Source: Caulobacteraceae bacterium
GTDB taxonomy: Bacteria; Pseudomonadota; Alphaproteobacteria; Caulobacterales; Caulobacteraceae
Direction: 5' to 3'
Length of the DNA: 14,328 nt
Assembly (NCBI GenBank): GCA_947484535.1
Contig: CANKPO010000007.1
Location: forward strand, 1-14,328
Part shown: positions 12,364-14,328 of the stretch, piece after piece
How positions within the stretch are numbered: the first letter of the stretch is position 1
How the letters are laid out: each line of letters starts with the position of its first letter
Made by a program: the position numbers and the translations under genes
Notes under the pieces: generated by a model
Databases searched by the model: none
What the model was told of the DNA's origin: nothing
What the model saw: only the letters and a program-made list of their open reading frames with translations

Positions 12364-14328
12364 TTAGAAGGACTTCATGATCGAGACACCGAAGGTGCGA
12401 GGCTCGAGCAGGAAGCCGTTCCGGAACAGACCCGACGAGTCATCGGTCAGATAGAGGTCGGTGATCGGTGCGTCATCCAGCAGGTTCTTCACATAGGCTT
12501 CCAGTTGGATGCCGTTGCTCTCGTTAGAGATCTGCAAGGTTGCGTTGACGTTCTCCCAAGAGTCGATCCGGTCCGCGAAGCTGTTATAGATACGCGAATA
12601 GGACTGGCCCTGGTGATAGTAGTCACCACGGATCGTACCGCCCCAACCTGCAGGCAGTTCAAAGGTGTATTGCGCACCCAAGGACAAGGTCGCCTTAGGC
12701 GAGTTTGGCAGTTCGTTGCCCTTCAGGTTCTTGGAGATACCGTCGCTGAAGGGGATGTCGATGCCAAAGGCCTTAAGCGGATTGGCCGCACCGGTAAAGG
12801 CACCCGAGCAAACACCGAGCATGGTGGTTGGCGCAAGGGCTCCAGCATTGATCAGGGTCATCAGGCCCTGAACGCCGGCCTTGCTCGCCGTACAGTTAGA
12901 AGCGTTCGAAGCCTTCATCACGATAAGGCTTGGATTGCCTTGCGTGCGGTTGAAGGTATCGATCGAGCTGGCTTCACCGATCTCGGTCTGCAACACGCCC
13001 AAGCTGGCATTGAAGCGCAGGTTATTGATCGGCTCCCAGATCGATTCCAGCTCAAGGCCTTTGATCTTGGCATCGATATTCTCGTTCACCGAGGTCCGGT
13101 TGACGATCTTCGATACCTGGTAGCCGGTATAGTCGTAGTGGAAGACCGTGGCATTGAGGATCAAGCTGCCGTCTAGCATCGTGTTCTTCATACCGACTTC
13201 GAACGAGCTTACGAACTCAGGCTCGAAGGTGTTCTTCACGGCGGACAGGCCCGACGCAACAGACTGCGGCGGGTTCATACCACCGGCCTTGTAGCCACGG
13301 GAATAGAAGGCATAGAGCAGGGTGCTGTCGGTCATTGCCAGATCAGGCTTCCAGTCGAAACCGAAGCGACCTGTCATTTCCTTGAATTCCGCTTTCTGGA
13401 TTGGCGTGACCGGATCGATAGGGTGACCACTGCCAGGGGCGAGCAGGACCACAGGCATTGTAATAGTTTGCTTGCGGTCGTTGGTATAACGCAGGCCACC
13501 GGTCAGTTTGAAGGCGTCGGAAAGCTCATAATAGACCTCACCGAACAGCGCCTGAGACTTCAACTTATAGGGCGTGCGGTTGTCATAATAGTTATGTCCA
13601 TCGCCTGTTGGGGTCGGATTGGGATCAATATAGACGCAGGACGCCGTATTGGCTGGGCAAGGCCTTCCCCCATTCAGCACCTGAGCATAGGCTGTGAGGG
13701 TGTTACCAAACACGTAGTAATCGCCCTCGCTCTTAAAGTTAAGGGCAATGGCACCGATGTTGAAGTTCAAGGGACCCGCAAAGGCGGACTGCAAACGCAG
13801 CTCTTGCGACAACTGCTCAGATTCGGCGCTCGAAATGTCGAAGGTCGCGAACTTGTTCGACGGCCCAATCTGTGGGTCATTAAAGACACCGCCCGGTGAA
13901 AAGGGCGTGGCGTTCAACGTATTGATCGGCGCAACGCGGTTATAATCGGCCTGCGAGAACAGGCTACCCTTCGAATAGCCGGTCAAGGAGGTCAGGGTCA
14001 GATCGTCGGTCAGATCGTACGACATCTGGAAGTTAACGGCGTCGGTCTTGGCCCGATAGACCGGATCCTTCAGGGACTCAATGTCACGCAGATCTGAGGG
14101 CTGGGTCTTGCCAGCATAGGCGTCGCCGGTGATCAAACCAGTCAGATTGCCGAGCAGGCCGCCCAAGGTCGCTGACGAGTTCGGGGTGCCCAAAGCGCCC
14201 GGTGCATAGACCGAAGTTTCCAAACAGCCTTGGCTCAGGAAGCCTTTCTGGAAGGTCGAGATGGTCGCGTTCGTGGAGTAAGGCATACCGGGGGCGCCGG
14301 TGTCCTTGACGCAATATTGCTTACCAAC
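12364..14328 (-). CDS. TonB-dependent receptor, C-terminal part (5' end outside the window)
   Basis: The last 654 residues of an outer-membrane beta-barrel receptor are visible; the frame stays open to the window edge, so the Met at 14284-14286 is not the start. The signal peptide, TonB box and most of the plug must lie beyond. Alternating strands with aromatic ends carry family features: ELSQELRLQS, LTGGLRYTNDRK, LLYAFYSRGYKAGGMNPP, GNELPNSPKATLSLGAQYTF, a final YVKNLLDDAPITD and the terminal RTFGVSIMKSF, whose last Phe is the barrel-assembly signal. Two pairs of cysteines (CPANTASC; CTASK...GVC) sit in predicted outer loops. Such receptors import siderophores, vitamins or glycans in Caulobacteraceae; the substrate cannot be told. 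A strong terminator follows. Confidence 0.92.
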   Translation of the reverse strand, partial: VGKQYCVKDTGAPGMPYSTNATISTFQKGFLSQGCLETSVYAPGALGTPNSSATLGGLLGNLTGLITGDAYAGKTQPSDLRDIESLKDPVYRAKTDAVNFQMSYDLTDDLTLTSLTGYSKGSLFSQADYNRVAPINTLNATPFSPGGVFNDPQIGPSNKFATFDISSAESEQLSQELRLQSAFAGPLNFNIGAIALNFKSEGDYYVFGNTLTAYAQVLNGGRPCPANTASCVYIDPNPTPTGDGHNYYDNRTPYKLKSQALFGEVYYELSDAFKLTGGLRYTNDRKQTITMPVVLLAPGSGHPIDPVTPIQKAEFKEMTGRFGFDWKPDLAMTDSTLLYAFYSRGYKAGGMNPPQSVASGLSAVKNTFEPEFVSSFEVGMKNTMLDGSLILNATVFHYDYTGYQVSKIVNRTSVNENIDAKIKGLELESIWEPINNLRFNASLGVLQTEIGEASSIDTFNRTQGNPSLIVMKASNASNCTASKAGVQGLMTLINAGALAPTTMLGVCSGAFTGAANPLKAFGIDIPFSDGISKNLKGNELPNSPKATLSLGAQYTFELPAGWGGTIRGDYYHQGQSYSRIYNSFADRIDSWENVNATLQISNESNGIQLEAYVKNLLDDAPITDLYLTDDSSGLFRNGFLLEPRTFGVSIMKSF

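Noticed and set aside
12505..13176. 223-codon open frame antisense to the TonB-dependent receptor
   Set aside because: The receptor frame has clear barrel motifs and a terminator; the antisense protein has no recognisable feature.

Overview
The window looks like a chromosomal segment of an alphaproteobacterium, most probably family Caulobacteraceae. Reasons: GC-rich codon use, the linked sets ubiK/YbjN/proC, lgt-midA-pgeF and prs-rplY-pth-ychF, a large TonB-dependent receptor with a C-terminal Phe, and the interspersed CGTCATTGCGAG-type repeat. The moderate GC content, judged by eye, would suit Asticcacaulis, but genus is a guess. No integrase, transposase, CRISPR array, toxin-antitoxin pair or phage gene was found. 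Most of the window is housekeeping.

Layout. (1) 1-919, minus strand: ubiK (ubiquinone accessory factor), a YbjN-domain protein and the first codons of a probable proC. (2) 1045-3706, plus strand: a divergent operon lgt-midA-pgeF in which each stop codon overlaps the next start (ATGA). It combines lipoprotein maturation, a complex-I-type methyltransferase and peptidoglycan quality control. (3) 3826-7235, plus strand: prs, a one-domain rplY (L25), pth and ychF, linking PRPP supply to translation and ribosome function. (4) 7236-7591: a 356-bp convergent intergenic region packed with several palindromic repeat types. (5) 7592-10353, minus strand: a GT4 glycosyltransferase whose 3' end overlaps the start of an AsnB-type glutamine amidotransferase/synthetase, a possible glycan-modifying pair. 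(6) 10510-10586, plus strand: an elongator-type tRNA-Met(CAT) with a good sigma70-like promoter and an inverted repeat joining leader and trailer. (7) 10640-12229, minus strand: a soluble CBS-CBS-kinase-like-receiver protein with degenerate ATP-binding boxes. (8) 12303-14328, minus strand: the C-terminal 654 residues of a TonB-dependent receptor and its strong intrinsic terminator.

I do not see a clearly new multi-gene system. The observations most worth a second look are the CBS-hybrid kinase with an eroded ATPase domain, the possible two-state hairpin around the ubiK start codon, the single-domain L25 in a lineage that usually carries the two-domain CTC form, the coupled GT4-AsnB pair, and the repeat mosaic.
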